NCBI RefSeq assembly: GCF_000012885.1
Contig: NC_007498.2
Location: 1,488,001 to 1,552,000 of the forward strand
DNA: 64,000 nucleotides
Direction of reading: 5' to 3'
Origin: Syntrophotalea carbinolica DSM 2380
Lineage (GTDB): Bacteria; Desulfobacterota; Desulfuromonadia; Desulfuromonadales; Syntrophotaleaceae
Part shown: piece by piece, positions 8,732 through 17,685 of the stretch
How positions within the stretch are numbered: the stretch's first letter is position 1
Layout: every line of letters starts with the position of its first letter
The notes under the pieces: model-generated
What the model was told of the DNA's origin: nothing
Databases searched by the model: none
Seen by the model: only the letters and a program-made list of their open reading frames with translations
Program-made: the position numbers and the translations under genes

Positions 8732-9745
8732 GTGAAATTGTTTATGGTTGAATCGCCGCTTCAACTGATCAATGCGATAGAGGCTCAGCGGCATTTTGGG
8801 GTTTCTCCGGATCAGTCCTTGCTGCTTGTTCTGGAGGGCGTGTCGCCTCTGAATCAGCGCCAAACCCTATCTTTGATTCGAGAGTCGGACTGGAGTGAAG
8901 TTAAATCGATTGGGTCTGCACAGTCTTTGGTGTCGTTTCTCTCCGCACGCATGTTTTTTCATCGCTGGTTGCATGGGAGGTACGAAAGCATTGACCAAGT
9001 CATTATCGGGGATTTCCGCTCCAGATTCATGCGCCACGTGGCGAATACTCTAGGGCAACCCGTGGTTTTGCTCGACGATGGGACGGCGACTCTTGCCGTG
9101 GCCGACAGACGTCGGCAGAACGTCACACCCGATGCCAAATATGAACGGGGGTGGCGTCGTTATTTAAATAAACGTCGCCTCTTTGGGTATCGCGATCATG
9201 ACATTCCCGCACTGACTTTTTTTTCTACCTTTAATTTTCAAGTTCCGGACCAGGATCGGATCGTAAAGCATCGTTATGAGGCTTTACGTCGGGGCATGTC
9301 TGTCTGCAAGCGCCAGCCTGTAAGGTATTTTATCGGTTGCCCATTGGTGGAAATGGGGATTGTGAGCGAAAGTCACTACCGGGGATATCTCGAACGGATA
9401 GCACAGGATTTCAAAGAAACGATCTGTTACATTCCTCATAGGCGTGAGGATGCTCCGCGCGTTCGTGACCTTGCAACATGTCTCAACTGGCAGGTCAAAT
9501 CCTTCGATAAGCCTATTGAATTGGTTCTTCTGGAAAAGGGGGAGCTCCCTCTGGGCTTGATCGGACTTTATTCCACCGCATTGGATAATGCTCATACTCT
9601 TTTCGGGGAACAGTTGCCGATACACAGTTATGAGATTCCCGTTGAAGACATCCTTAAATCAGAGCGGAAAGTATTTACCGAACGTGTTTACACCTATTAT
9701 CGCCAGCATTATCTAAGTGACCATTTTCAGATTGTAAACCTCTAG
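8732..9745 (+). CDS. Sialyltransferase-like GT-B glycosyltransferase (GT52-like)
   Basis: This 337-residue protein looks like a GT52/polysialyltransferase-type GT-B enzyme, which moves a sugar from a CMP-nonulosonate onto a surface glycan. The start MKLFMVESPLQLINAIEA is typical of that fold; LLDDGTAT matches the (D/E)(D/E)G motif of bacterial sialyltransferases, and YIPHRRED lies where these enzymes have an HP motif, with Arg in place of Pro. A Ser/Thr-rich LYSTALDNA segment follows, as in GT52. The family call is by motif and is moderate. Genes for a NeuB-type synthase and a CMP-sugar synthetase lie directly downstream, so the donor is plausibly CMP-KDN or a CMP-sialic-acid relative. Start is GTG 8732, two bases after waaP; ATG 8744 is an alternative. 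Confidence 0.6.
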   Translation: MKLFMVESPLQLINAIEAQRHFGVSPDQSLLLVLEGVSPLNQRQTLSLIRESDWSEVKSIGSAQSLVSFLSARMFFHRWLHGRYESIDQVIIGDFRSRFMRHVANTLGQPVVLLDDGTATLAVADRRRQNVTPDAKYERGWRRYLNKRRLFGYRDHDIPALTFFSTFNFQVPDQDRIVKHRYEALRRGMSVCKRQPVRYFIGCPLVEMGIVSESHYRGYLERIAQDFKETICYIPHRREDAPRVRDLATCLNWQVKSFDKPIELVLLEKGELPLGLIGLYSTALDNAHTLFGEQLPIHSYEIPVEDILKSERKVFTERVYTYYRQHYLSDHFQIVNL

Positions 9746-9848
9746 GTGGTGTGTTAGGCATTCATGTCCGATCTGGGCGGTTATGTATGTCTATGACCCT
9801 AATAAATGACACCAACTCGGATTTCCGGGAGTTTCAGGAAGGATTTTT

Positions 9849-10715
9849 ATGTTGACACCGAAAGTTATTGCCGAAATAGGCTGCAACCATAAAGGCGATA
9901 TGGATATCGCCAAGGAGCTGATCGTTGTTGCCGCAACTTTTTGCAAAGCAGACGTTGCCAAGTTTCAAAAGCGCCATAATGTTGAATTGTTGAGCAAGGA
10001 AGAATACGATGCTCCGCATCCCAATCCTGCCAATTCCTATGGCTCTACCTATGGAGAACATCGCGAATTTCTGGAATTGTCTTTAGATCAGCATCGGCAA
10101 CTCAAGAAATGGTGCGAGGAGTTTGGCATCGTTTACAGTACCTCCGTCTGGGATTTGACTTCCGCAAAGGAAATTGCCAGCCTCAATCCCGAATTGATCA
10201 AGGTTCCCTCGGCTTGCAATCTGCAATTCAAGATGCTCGAATATCTGTGCGATCATTATAAAGGGGAAATTCACGTATCTTTGGGTATGACTACCCAAGA
10301 GGAAGAAGAGCAGATCGTGGCCTTCTTCGAGAAAAAAGGACGTGCTCAAGATCTGGTTCTTTACGGTTGTACATCCGGATATCCCGTGGCCTTTGAAGAT
10401 ATTTGCCTTTATGAAATTACCCGTTTAAAAGAACGCTTCGGCAGTCGGGTCAAGGCCATCGGTTTTTCCGGCCACCATTTGGGGATCGCTGCCGATATTG
10501 CCGCACTGCCTCTTGGTGTGCAATGGATCGAGCGGCATTTCACTCTCGACCGCACCTGGAAAGGCACCGATCATGCCGCATCTCTGGAGCCTGATGGGTT
10601 ACGTAAGCTCGTGCGTGATGTGCGCAATGTCAGTAAAGCTCTTTCCTATAAAAAAGAAGAGATCCTGGATGTTGAAAAAGTTCAGCGTGCAAAATTAAAA
10701 CGGACTGCGAAGTGA
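9849..10715 (+). CDS. NeuB-family nonulosonate (KDN-9-P/Neu5Ac-like) synthase, no SAF domain
   Basis: This enzyme condenses phosphoenolpyruvate with a mannose-type aldose or its 6-phosphate to give a nine-carbon 2-keto-3-deoxy sugar acid. The TIM-barrel signature is clear: IAEIGCNHKGDMDIAKEL at the start, VAKFQKR, STSVWDLTSAKEI, IKVPSACN, HVSLGMTT, GYPV, GFSGHHLG and ERHFTLDRTWKGTDHAASLEP. At 288 residues it lacks the C-terminal SAF (antifreeze-like) domain of classical NeuB, which is about 340-360 residues. From memory it resembles the Bacteroides KDN-9-phosphate synthase type, but this was not searched. The ATG follows AGGAAGG. It overlaps the next gene by one base, so the two are coupled and probably act in sequence. 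Confidence 0.8.
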   Translation: MLTPKVIAEIGCNHKGDMDIAKELIVVAATFCKADVAKFQKRHNVELLSKEEYDAPHPNPANSYGSTYGEHREFLELSLDQHRQLKKWCEEFGIVYSTSVWDLTSAKEIASLNPELIKVPSACNLQFKMLEYLCDHYKGEIHVSLGMTTQEEEEQIVAFFEKKGRAQDLVLYGCTSGYPVAFEDICLYEITRLKERFGSRVKAIGFSGHHLGIAADIAALPLGVQWIERHFTLDRTWKGTDHAASLEPDGLRKLVRDVRNVSKALSYKKEEILDVEKVQRAKLKRTAK

Positions 10716-11878
10716 TGGAAAAAATTATTGCATTTATCCCGGCCAGGGGAGGCAGTAAGGGGATTCCACGTAAAAATATCAAAAATCTGGCAGGGCGGCC
10801 ATTAATCTACTGGGTGCTCGATGCCGCTACCCGTTGCGACCTTATCGACAAGGTGTATGTTGCCACGGACGACGCCGAGATTGCCGAGGTGGTCGACCGT
10901 TTCGGCAGTGAGCGGGTCGAAGTCGTGTCTCGTGGCAGCGAAACCGCTACCGACACGGCCAGTACCGAATCGGCGATGCTTGAATTTTCACGCCAACGGA
11001 ATTTCGAGCATATGGTCCTGATTCAGGCTACCTCCCCCCTACTTGAAGCCGGCGACTTGGACAGGGGAATTCGGAAATATCTGAATAATAAGGCCGATGG
11101 GTTGGTTTCGGTTGTTCGGCAAAAACGATTTTACTGGCAAGTGGCCGATGAGGGCCGTGCGGTACCGGTTAATTACGATCCCTGCAGTCGGCCGCGCAGG
11201 CAGGATTTTGATGGCATACTGGTTGAAAACGGTGCGTTCTATGTCAGCCGAAAGGACAGCTTGTTAAAAAGCGGTTCCAGGCTTTCCGGTCATGTCGTAA
11301 CGTACGAAATGCCTGAAGCCACCTACTTCGAAATCGATGATGAGGTCGATTGGCAAATTATCGAAGGTATGCTGGCTAATCGCAAAATCAGTGTAACGTC
11401 TGAACAAAGCGGCAAATTGAAAAAGGTGAAATTGTTTCTGACGGATGTCGATGGTGTCTTGACCGATGCAGGCATGTATTACGGTGAGAGTGGCGAAGAG
11501 TTGAAAAAATTCAATACCCGGGACGGCAAAGGTATTGAGTTGCTCCGAAACCATGGGATCAAGACGGGAATCATTACCAGTGAAGCCACCCGGATTGTGC
11601 TTAACCGGGCCAAAAAACTTAAAATGGATTATGTGTTCACCGGGATTAAAGACAAGCTGTCGGTGTTCAATAAATTGCTCCTTGAAACCGGCATAGACGC
11701 TTCTGAAACCGCCTATATCGGTGATGACATTAACGATCTTGAGGTGTTGGCTGCTGCCGGCCTCTCTGCTTCACCGGGAGATGGGGTTGCCTCTGTTAAA
11801 AGAGTCGTTGATTACGTCTGTGACAAGCGTGGAGGTGAAGGTTGTGTGAGGGAGTTTGTGGAGAAGATTCTTGAATGA
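10715..11878 (+). CDS. CMP-nonulosonate synthetase fused to KdsC-like HAD phosphatase
   Basis: The N-terminal 220 residues are a NeuA-type cytidylyltransferase: IPARGGSKGIPRKN, ATDDAEIAEV, QATSPL and the ENGAFYVSRK stretch, which activate a nonulosonic acid with CTP. The C-terminal 150 residues are a KdsC-type HAD phosphatase with LFLTDVDGVLTDAG (nucleophile and acid/base Asp), ITSEATRIV, GIKDKLSVF and YIGDDINDLEVL. Similar two-domain proteins include animal CMAS; in Bacteroides the two activities are separate proteins. The fusion suggests that the upstream synthase product is a 9-phosphate that is dephosphorylated and then activated by one protein. The start is ATG 10715 or GTG 10712; the former overlaps the upstream TGA by one base. 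Confidence 0.85.
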   Translation: MEKIIAFIPARGGSKGIPRKNIKNLAGRPLIYWVLDAATRCDLIDKVYVATDDAEIAEVVDRFGSERVEVVSRGSETATDTASTESAMLEFSRQRNFEHMVLIQATSPLLEAGDLDRGIRKYLNNKADGLVSVVRQKRFYWQVADEGRAVPVNYDPCSRPRRQDFDGILVENGAFYVSRKDSLLKSGSRLSGHVVTYEMPEATYFEIDDEVDWQIIEGMLANRKISVTSEQSGKLKKVKLFLTDVDGVLTDAGMYYGESGEELKKFNTRDGKGIELLRNHGIKTGIITSEATRIVLNRAKKLKMDYVFTGIKDKLSVFNKLLLETGIDASETAYIGDDINDLEVLAAAGLSASPGDGVASVKRVVDYVCDKRGGEGCVREFVEKILE

Positions 11879-12215
11879 TATCTTTCCCCAAAAGCTTTCT
11901 TGTTGAATTGCACCTGAAACATAATTTTGTATGCGCCCGCAGAAGAATGCTTGTAAATTATGCCGATAAATACATGCTTTCGGTGTTTTTGTTATGGCTT
12001 TTGACTGTTCAATGTGTAGGCGCTATTCAGTTTTGATTATTTCTTCGTGCCAAACTCCACGGCCTTGTTTCCGTTATCTTGGCGAAAAGGGATAGTGTGC
12101 TTTACCAAAAGAGTTTGTCCAGGGTTTGTCAAGTTATCGATCAAAAATCAGTACATATTCGCCGTCGGCTAACTTTCAATAGTTGGGGCAATGGTTCCAC
12201 TCAGGAGCACTTACC
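11879..12215. other. Intergenic region without identified gene
   Basis: This stretch of about 337 bases between the CMP-sugar synthetase and manC has no convincing gene. It is visibly more A/T-rich than the flanking coding DNA. A weak CCGA/TCGG hairpin followed by GTTTTTG near 11960-11992 might end the upstream transcript but is too short to call a terminator. I found no confident sigma-70 promoter, although manC, which has its own ribosome site, probably needs one here. Confidence 0.5.
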
Positions 12216-13637
12216 ATGATCGTACCTGTTATTCTCTCCGGCGGTTCGGGTAGTCGGCTCTGGCCTTTGTCCCGCGAAATGTATCCTAAGCAATTTCTCT
12301 CCCTGGTTAACGAGAAGTCTATGCTGCAGGATACTGTTACGCGCTTGGGTGATATGGCCGATTTAGCCGCCCCGATGGTGGTTTGTAACGAGAGCCATCG
12401 TTTTATTGTGGCCGATCAGATGGCAAACATCGGACATCCGCCCTCTGCCGTTCTGCTCGAACCGATAGGTCGCAATACCGGGCCGGCTGTAGCCCTTGCC
12501 GCTATGCATGCCATCGCCGCAGGGGATGATCCTGTTTTGCTGATTCTTCCCGCCGATCATGTCATACAAGACAGTGAAAAATTCTGCGAAACCTTTGCGG
12601 CTGCAAAGTCCTACGCGTTGGATGGGAAACTCATAACCTTCGGGGTCGTTCCCACGGTGCCGGAAACCGGTTACGGGTATATCCGGAAGGGCGACCCGGC
12701 ACAGACAGGCGGTAATGCGGGTCTGGCCTATGACGTTGTAAAATTCCAGGAAAAACCCGATGTTGAAACGGCAAGACGATACCTTGATTGCGGGGATTAC
12801 CTATGGAACAGCGGAATATTCATGTTTCTTGCCTCACGCTATCTCGAAGAGTTAGAGAGGTTTTCTCCGGAAATAATTGAGGCCTGTCGGCTGGCTTTGT
12901 CGTCTTCCAGAAAAAAAGATCATTGTATCTTTTTCGATTCCGAAACATTTGCCCGTTGCCCGGGCATTTCCATTGATCATGCCGTCCTCGAGAAGACGAC
13001 CGAAGCGGTTGTTCTGCCACTGGAGGCAGGTTGGAACGATGTCGGTTCCTGGGACGCCTTGTGGGCGATGGCATCACCTGATGGCAATGGTGATGTGGTT
13101 ATCGGGGATGTGGTTCGTAAAGACACGCGGAACTCCTATTTTCGTGCCACAACCCGTCTCCTCGCAGCTGTGGGGGTAGAGGGTGTGGTCGTTGTGGAAA
13201 CCGACGATTCCGTCTTGGTTTGCAGCAAGGATCGCGTGCAGGATATCAAGAGCGTGGTTGATGAGTTGCGCAGTAAAAATCGGGATGAAGTGGTGCTGAA
13301 CAACACTGTTTATCGTCCCTGGGGTAGTTATAAATGCATGGATCGGGAACAAGGTTTTCAGGTGAAACGAATTACCGTGAAGCCTGGGGCCAGTCTTTCT
13401 TTGCAGATGCACCATCACCGGGCTGAACATTGGATTGTCGTTAAGGGAGAGGCCAAGGTGACAAGAGGGGATGAGATTCTTATGTTAAGCGAGAATCAAT
13501 CCACCTATATCCCTTTAGGGGTCATCCATCGGTTGGAAAACCCCGGGGAAATACCTCTTGAGCTTATTGAGGTGCAGTCCGGATCTTATCTGGGGGAGGA
13601 TGATATTGTGAGATTGGATGATCAGTACGGTCGTTAA
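12216..13637 (+). CDS. manC: Mannose-1-P guanylyltransferase / mannose-6-P isomerase (type II)
   Basis: This bifunctional enzyme makes mannose 6-phosphate from fructose 6-phosphate and GDP-mannose from mannose 1-phosphate. The 473-residue length, the N-terminal nucleotidyltransferase signature GGSGSRLWPLSREMYPKQFL, the FQEKPD motif and the C-terminal cupin block with RPWGSY, KPGASLSLQMHHHRAEHW and IPLGVIHRLENPG fit the AlgA/ManC/CpsB family. The ATG at 12216 is preceded by AGGAG; a longer frame from 12183 has no better ribosome site. The isomerase activity could also supply mannose 6-phosphate to the upstream nonulosonate synthase if that enzyme makes KDN 9-phosphate, which is inference. Confidence 0.93.
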   Translation: MIVPVILSGGSGSRLWPLSREMYPKQFLSLVNEKSMLQDTVTRLGDMADLAAPMVVCNESHRFIVADQMANIGHPPSAVLLEPIGRNTGPAVALAAMHAIAAGDDPVLLILPADHVIQDSEKFCETFAAAKSYALDGKLITFGVVPTVPETGYGYIRKGDPAQTGGNAGLAYDVVKFQEKPDVETARRYLDCGDYLWNSGIFMFLASRYLEELERFSPEIIEACRLALSSSRKKDHCIFFDSETFARCPGISIDHAVLEKTTEAVVLPLEAGWNDVGSWDALWAMASPDGNGDVVIGDVVRKDTRNSYFRATTRLLAAVGVEGVVVVETDDSVLVCSKDRVQDIKSVVDELRSKNRDEVVLNNTVYRPWGSYKCMDREQGFQVKRITVKPGASLSLQMHHHRAEHWIVVKGEAKVTRGDEILMLSENQSTYIPLGVIHRLENPGEIPLELIEVQSGSYLGEDDIVRLDDQYGR

Positions 13638-13708
13638 AATCGCCTGTCGTTTTCGACCGGAATACTATTCATACCATCGATTGGATAAAAAGAAAAAGGA
13701 AGTGAACG

Positions 13709-14356
13709 ATGCTCATAGTTGCAATACCAAAAAGTGCGAGCACATCACTAGTGAAAACAATGGGACTCCTTCACGGTTTGCCTGCACAACAAAAATTTTT
13801 CAAAGATGCTCCTGTCCCTGCAACGACAAAATTACTACATAGATACCATAGCGATATTCGCGAATTTAATTCCGAACAGACTGATGTCTTTGGAGATAGT
13901 GGTCAGTTTTTTAAACAGCATATTCCTCCTACTGATAATAATTTAGAGTTAGTTAGAGGACAAAAAAAGGTGATTCTTCTCAGGGATCCCAGAGAAATTA
14001 TCGAGGCTTACTATAGGGCCTCGAAAAAGAAAATCCATAAAGAGCGTGATGAGTTTAAAAATTGCACGACTGTAGATGAGTGGCATCAAGCTGCATGTGA
14101 TAATGGCCTTTTCGATGATCTGCAGTGGTTCTACGATAGGTGGAATTCCGAGGCAAAAAAACATGCCGAGGAAAATCTTGTTATCGATTACTCAAGCTTG
14201 ATAGCCGATTCGGAATTTGTGATAAATGAAATAGAAAAATTTTTCAATTTAAGTATCTCGGAAAATGTTTCTCTATCCAAAGAAAGATTTTCAAGAACAT
14301 TCTCCTTTTCGGATGTCTTTTCTGCTCTTAAAAGAATAATTGTTCGGAAAAAATAA
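13709..14356 (+). CDS. Sulfotransferase-like P-loop protein in A/T-rich DNA
   Basis: This 215-residue protein resembles small PAPS-dependent sulfotransferases. The N-terminal IVAIPKSASTSLVKTM matches the 5'-phosphosulfate loop (PKSGTTSL in relatives), and VILLRDPREIIEAYYRA matches the 3'-phosphate-binding segment, though the usual Ser there is not obvious. WFYDRWN and LVIDYSSLIADSE fit the later part of the fold. The gene is visibly richer in A and T than its neighbours, with runs such as ggacaaaaaaagg, and uses many AAA and ATA codons, suggesting recent transfer. It lies between manC and an unrelated gene in the LPS locus, so sulfation of a surface glycan is a reasonable but unproven role. 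The ribosome site AAAGGAAGTG precedes the ATG. Confidence 0.6.
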   Translation: MLIVAIPKSASTSLVKTMGLLHGLPAQQKFFKDAPVPATTKLLHRYHSDIREFNSEQTDVFGDSGQFFKQHIPPTDNNLELVRGQKKVILLRDPREIIEAYYRASKKKIHKERDEFKNCTTVDEWHQAACDNGLFDDLQWFYDRWNSEAKKHAEENLVIDYSSLIADSEFVINEIEKFFNLSISENVSLSKERFSRTFSFSDVFSALKRIIVRKK

Positions 14357-14510
14357 CCAGTAATACATTTGATTATTTGCCTGGTAAGTCGTTGTTTGAG
14401 GCAGATTGTTCTTGTTTTATCCTTTACGTTGGCGAATATTCCCGAAGTAATAAAAAATTATTGCTTGTGGGGATGCGTTTTCGATTTTCCGAATACGGAG
14501 GTTAACTCCT

Positions 14511-15461
14511 GTGAAACGTTATAAACCGATGGATTTTTCCGGTGTTAAACGCTATTCGATAACCACGCGGGACAACAAGGTCAAAGTCGGTGAACATTTT
14601 GCCGAACCTCCGCGTGCGGGGCGCTCTTTCCAGGATTTCTTCGACAGTCTGCCCCATCTGCTCGGCGCCGACAATCTGCGCGGCGTGGTCGATGCGGTGG
14701 TGGCGGCTCGCGAAAAAGGCAAGCCGGTGGTGCTGGCCATGGGCGGGCACGTTATCAAATGCGGTCTGCAGCCGGTTCTCAAGGCCCTCATCGAGGCCGA
14801 TGTGATTACGGCGGTGGCGACCAACGGTTCGGTTACGATTCACGATTATGAAGTGTCCTTGGTTGGCGCCACCTCCGAGGATGTGGCTGCGGTTCTCGCG
14901 GCCGGCGATTTCGGTTTTTCCCTCGAAACCGGTCAGGGGATGAACGCTATCCTCAAGCAGGCGGTGGCGGGTGACAACGGCTTTGGCCGGGCTATAGGTC
15001 AGGCCATAATCGAGCAACAGCATCCGTACCGGGATTACAGCTTGCTGGCAGCCTGTGTCGGTAAGGATATTCCTGTTACGGTGCATGTGGCCATCGGTAC
15101 GGATATTATTCATCAGCATCCGGAAGCCGACGGCGGGGTGATCGGCGAGATGAGCTATCGGGATTTTAAGCTTTTGACTTCCGTGGTGGCGGATCTCGGC
15201 GACGGCGGTGTCTGGCTGAATGTCGGATCGGCGGTGCTGTTGCCGGAAGTTTTTCTTAAGGCCTTGTCCATCGCTCAGAACCTGGGTTACCATGTGGACG
15301 GTTTTACAACCGCCAATTTCGACATGATCCAGCACTATCGTCCGTTGACCAACGTCGTCAAGCGTCCCACGCTGGGCAGTGGTCGCGGGTTTACCATTAC
15401 TGGACATCACGAAATCAACATCCCGCTGTTTGCCCAGGCGGTACTTGACCGGCTGGCCTGA
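14511..15461 (+). CDS. Conserved protein, possible deoxyhypusine-synthase-like fold
   Basis: I do not recognise a defined function for this 316-residue protein. It is soluble, with no signal peptide or membrane span. Glycine-rich segments such as LAMGGHVIKCGLQPVL, VATNGSVTIHDYE, GFSLETGQGMN and DGGVWLNVGSAVLLPEV look like a Rossmann-type nucleotide-binding protein and faintly recall deoxyhypusine synthase, but the match is by eye and weak. The GTG start at 14511 follows a strong GGAGG. A terminator-like hairpin follows the gene at 15540. It sits immediately upstream of hldE, so a link to heptose or envelope metabolism is possible but not shown. Confidence 0.45.
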   Translation: MKRYKPMDFSGVKRYSITTRDNKVKVGEHFAEPPRAGRSFQDFFDSLPHLLGADNLRGVVDAVVAAREKGKPVVLAMGGHVIKCGLQPVLKALIEADVITAVATNGSVTIHDYEVSLVGATSEDVAAVLAAGDFGFSLETGQGMNAILKQAVAGDNGFGRAIGQAIIEQQHPYRDYSLLAACVGKDIPVTVHVAIGTDIIHQHPEADGGVIGEMSYRDFKLLTSVVADLGDGGVWLNVGSAVLLPEVFLKALSIAQNLGYHVDGFTTANFDMIQHYRPLTNVVKRPTLGSGRGFTITGHHEINIPLFAQAVLDRLA

Positions 15462-15539
15462 ATTCTGACGGGCCAGGCTGCCGAAAGGTATTGCATGTTG
15501 CGGGCGGATATGGTAAGCGCAGTTGCGTTGTTAACGAGG

Positions 15540-15566
15540 CCGGCCCCTCTGGCCGGTTTCTTTTTG
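15540..15566 (+). terminator. Probable rho-independent terminator
   Basis: A GC-rich hairpin, CCGGCC at 15540-15545 and GGCCGG at 15551-15556 with a five-base loop, is followed by TTTCTTTTT. It lies between the unknown gene ending at 15461 and hldE at 15604, so it probably ends the upstream transcript and implies separate transcription of hldE. Confidence 0.6.
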
Positions 15567-15603
15567 CTGATTCCCCGTGGATCTCGCGGGTAACGGAAGA
15601 GTC

Positions 15604-17076
15604 ATGGACCGAACAAACATAGAAAATTTCCTGAGCCGGTTGAAAGACCTCCGAGCGCTGGTCATCGGCGATCTGATGCTGGATGAATATCTGTGGGGGC
15701 GTACCGAACGGATTTCCCCCGAGGCCCCGGTGCAGGTGGTGGATGTTGTGCGCGAAGACCTGCGCCTTGGAGGGGCCGGCAACGTCATTAATAATCTGGT
15801 AACCCTCGGTTGCCAGGTGCATGTCGCCAGTGTGCTTGGCGAAGGGCACGACGGTTTGTTGTTGCGCCGTCGTCTGGAAGAGAAGCAGGTCGGTATCGAG
15901 GGGTTGCAGTTCGACGCTAAGCGTACTACCAGCCGCAAAACCCGGATCCTCGCTTCGGGTCAGCAGATGATGCGGTTTGATCGGGAAAGCCGTTGTCCGA
16001 TCGATGCAACGCAGGAGGCCGTGCTGGCCGAATTTGTATCGAACAGCGCCGATCGTTTTGATGTGATCCTGGTATCCGATTATCTCAAAGGCGTTCTGAC
16101 CGAGGATTTGCTGCAGTCCGTGATCGCAGTCGGCAAGCAAAAAGGCATCCCGGTTGTGATCGATCCCAAAGGTAACGATTACGCCAAGTATCGTGGCGCC
16201 ACCCTGCTGACGCCCAACCGCAAGGAAACCGAGGTTGCTTCCGGCATATCCATCGTTGACGAAGAAAGTTTGCGTCTCGCGGCGCGCACTCTCATGCAGC
16301 GCATCGATCTGGAAACTCTGATGGTGACTCGCAGTGAGGAGGGGATTTCGATCTTCTTCCGTAACGGCGAGGAGGTGCACCTGCCGACGCAGGCTCGGGA
16401 AGTTTATGATGTCACAGGGGCCGGAGATACGGTGTTGTCGCTGGTCGGGCTCGGTCTGGCAGGGGGGCTGCCTGTCAGTGAGGCTGCCGCCCTGGCCAAT
16501 ATCGGTGCCGGTATTGTGGTCGGCAAGGTTGGTACCTCAACGGTCAATGTCGAAGAACTGCATGAGGCCATGGCGCATCATGCTTTGGAGTACGATTCCA
16601 AAATAAGGCTGCGTGAATCGCTGCGGGATGTGCTTGAAGTGGAACGCCGGCGGGGCAAAACCGTAGTATTCACCAATGGTTGTTTCGATCTGTTGCACGT
16701 CGGGCATGTTAAATACTTGCAGAAGGCCCGGCGCCTCGGCGATCTGTTGGTTCTGGGGCTGAATTCCGATGCTTCCATACGCCGACTTAAGGGGCCCAGT
16801 CGCCCGCTGATAAGCGAACAGGAGCGTGCGCATATCCTGGCAGCCTTGAGTTGCATCGATTACGTGGTGGTGTTCGATGAGGATACGCCCCTGGAATTGA
16901 TCGATACCTTGCGACCGGATATTCTGGTCAAAGGTGGCGACTATACGCCGGAAACCGTGGTTGGCAAGGATCTGGTCGAAAGTTACGGCGGTCGGGTAGA
17001 GCTTATCGATCTGGTGGACGGGCGTTCCACCACCAATATCATCGAACGCATTCTGGATCGCTATGAGCAGGGGTGA
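15604..17076 (+). CDS. hldE: Bifunctional heptose-7-P kinase / heptose-1-P adenylyltransferase HldE
   Basis: HldE catalyses two steps of ADP-heptose synthesis: phosphorylation of heptose 7-phosphate at C1, and later adenylylation of heptose 1-phosphate. The first domain (about residues 1-320) is a ribokinase-type kinase with [18 protein letters not shown], the proline/Asp segment [10 protein letters not shown] and the catalytic DVTGAGDTV. The second (about 345-490) is a nucleotidyltransferase with [18 protein letters not shown] (HxGH) and [15 protein letters not shown] 15604 gives 490 residues and follows GGAAGAG; a longer frame begins at 15577 but adds a non-homologous tail. It overlaps gmhB by 14 bases. 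Together with gmhA at 3.2 kb this supplies most of the pathway; the epimerase hldD is not in the window. Confidence 0.95.
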   Translation: MDRTNIENFLSRLKDLRALVIGDLMLDEYLWGRTERISPEAPVQVVDVVREDLRLGGAGNVINNLVTLGCQVHVASVLGEGHDGLLLRRRLEEKQVGIEGLQFDAKRTTSRKTRILASGQQMMRFDRESRCPIDATQEAVLAEFVSNSADRFDVILVSDYLKGVLTEDLLQSVIAVGKQKGIPVVIDPKGNDYAKYRGATLLTPNRKETEVASGISIVDEESLRLAARTLMQRIDLETLMVTRSEEGISIFFRNGEEVHLPTQAREVYDVTGAGDTVLSLVGLGLAGGLPVSEAAALANIGAGIVVGKVGTSTVNVEELHEAMAHHALEYDSKIRLRESLRDVLEVERRRGKTVVFTNGCFDLLHVGHVKYLQKARRLGDLLVLGLNSDASIRRLKGPSRPLISEQERAHILAALSCIDYVVVFDEDTPLELIDTLRPDILVKGGDYTPETVVGKDLVESYGGRVELIDLVDGRSTTNIIERILDRYEQG

Positions 17077-17671
17077 GGCCGTTGCCCCGCGTAAAGCGGT
17101 TTTTCTGGATCGCGACGGTACCGTCAACGTTGAAAAAAACTACCTGCATCGGGTGGAGGATTTCACGTTTATACCGGGAGTGCCGCAAGCCATAAGGCGA
17201 TTGAACGACGCCGGTTTCCTGGTGGTCGTGGTGACCAACCAGTCGGGGGTGGCGCGGGGGTATTTCGAGCTGGACGATGTCCACCGATTGCATAACCACA
17301 TCGGTCGCCTGCTGATTTCCGAAAGCGCCCATATCGACGGATTTTTTATCTGTCCGCACCATCCCGAAGCCGGGCAGGGGCAGTGGCGCAAACGGTGTGA
17401 TTGCCGCAAGGGCGAGCCGGGTTTATTGCTGCAGGCCGCCGAGCAGTTGAATATCGATCTGCATCGTTCGTTTATGGTAGGCGACAAGCCGGCTGATATG
17501 GATGCTGGGCGACGGGCCGGTTGTACGCCTCTGCTGGTGTTGACCGGTTACGGGGCCGAAACGGCGCAGAGTCTTGATCCTTCCATCGGGCGTTATGCCA
17601 GCCTGGTGGAAGCGGTGGATTTTATTTTACGGCAGGGCGGAAGTGAATGCTTTCCGCCCCGTCCGACATAG
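17063..17671 (+). CDS. gmhB: Heptose-1,7-bisphosphate 7-phosphatase GmhB
   Basis: GmhB removes the 7-phosphate from D-glycero-beta-D-manno-heptose 1,7-bisphosphate between the two HldE reactions. It is a HAD phosphatase of 202 residues with the nucleophile motif [20 protein letters not shown], a zinc-binding set C-x-H in [10 protein letters not shown] and CDCRKGEPG (the GmhB/HisB Cys/His cluster), and [12 protein letters not shown]. The start at 17063 overlaps the end of hldE in another frame, so translation is probably coupled. It leads directly into yicC. Confidence 0.94.
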   Translation: MSRGEAVAPRKAVFLDRDGTVNVEKNYLHRVEDFTFIPGVPQAIRRLNDAGFLVVVVTNQSGVARGYFELDDVHRLHNHIGRLLISESAHIDGFFICPHHPEAGQGQWRKRCDCRKGEPGLLLQAAEQLNIDLHRSFMVGDKPADMDAGRRAGCTPLLVLTGYGAETAQSLDPSIGRYASLVEAVDFILRQGGSECFPPRPT

Positions 17672-17685
17672 AGAAAGGGCTGTTC

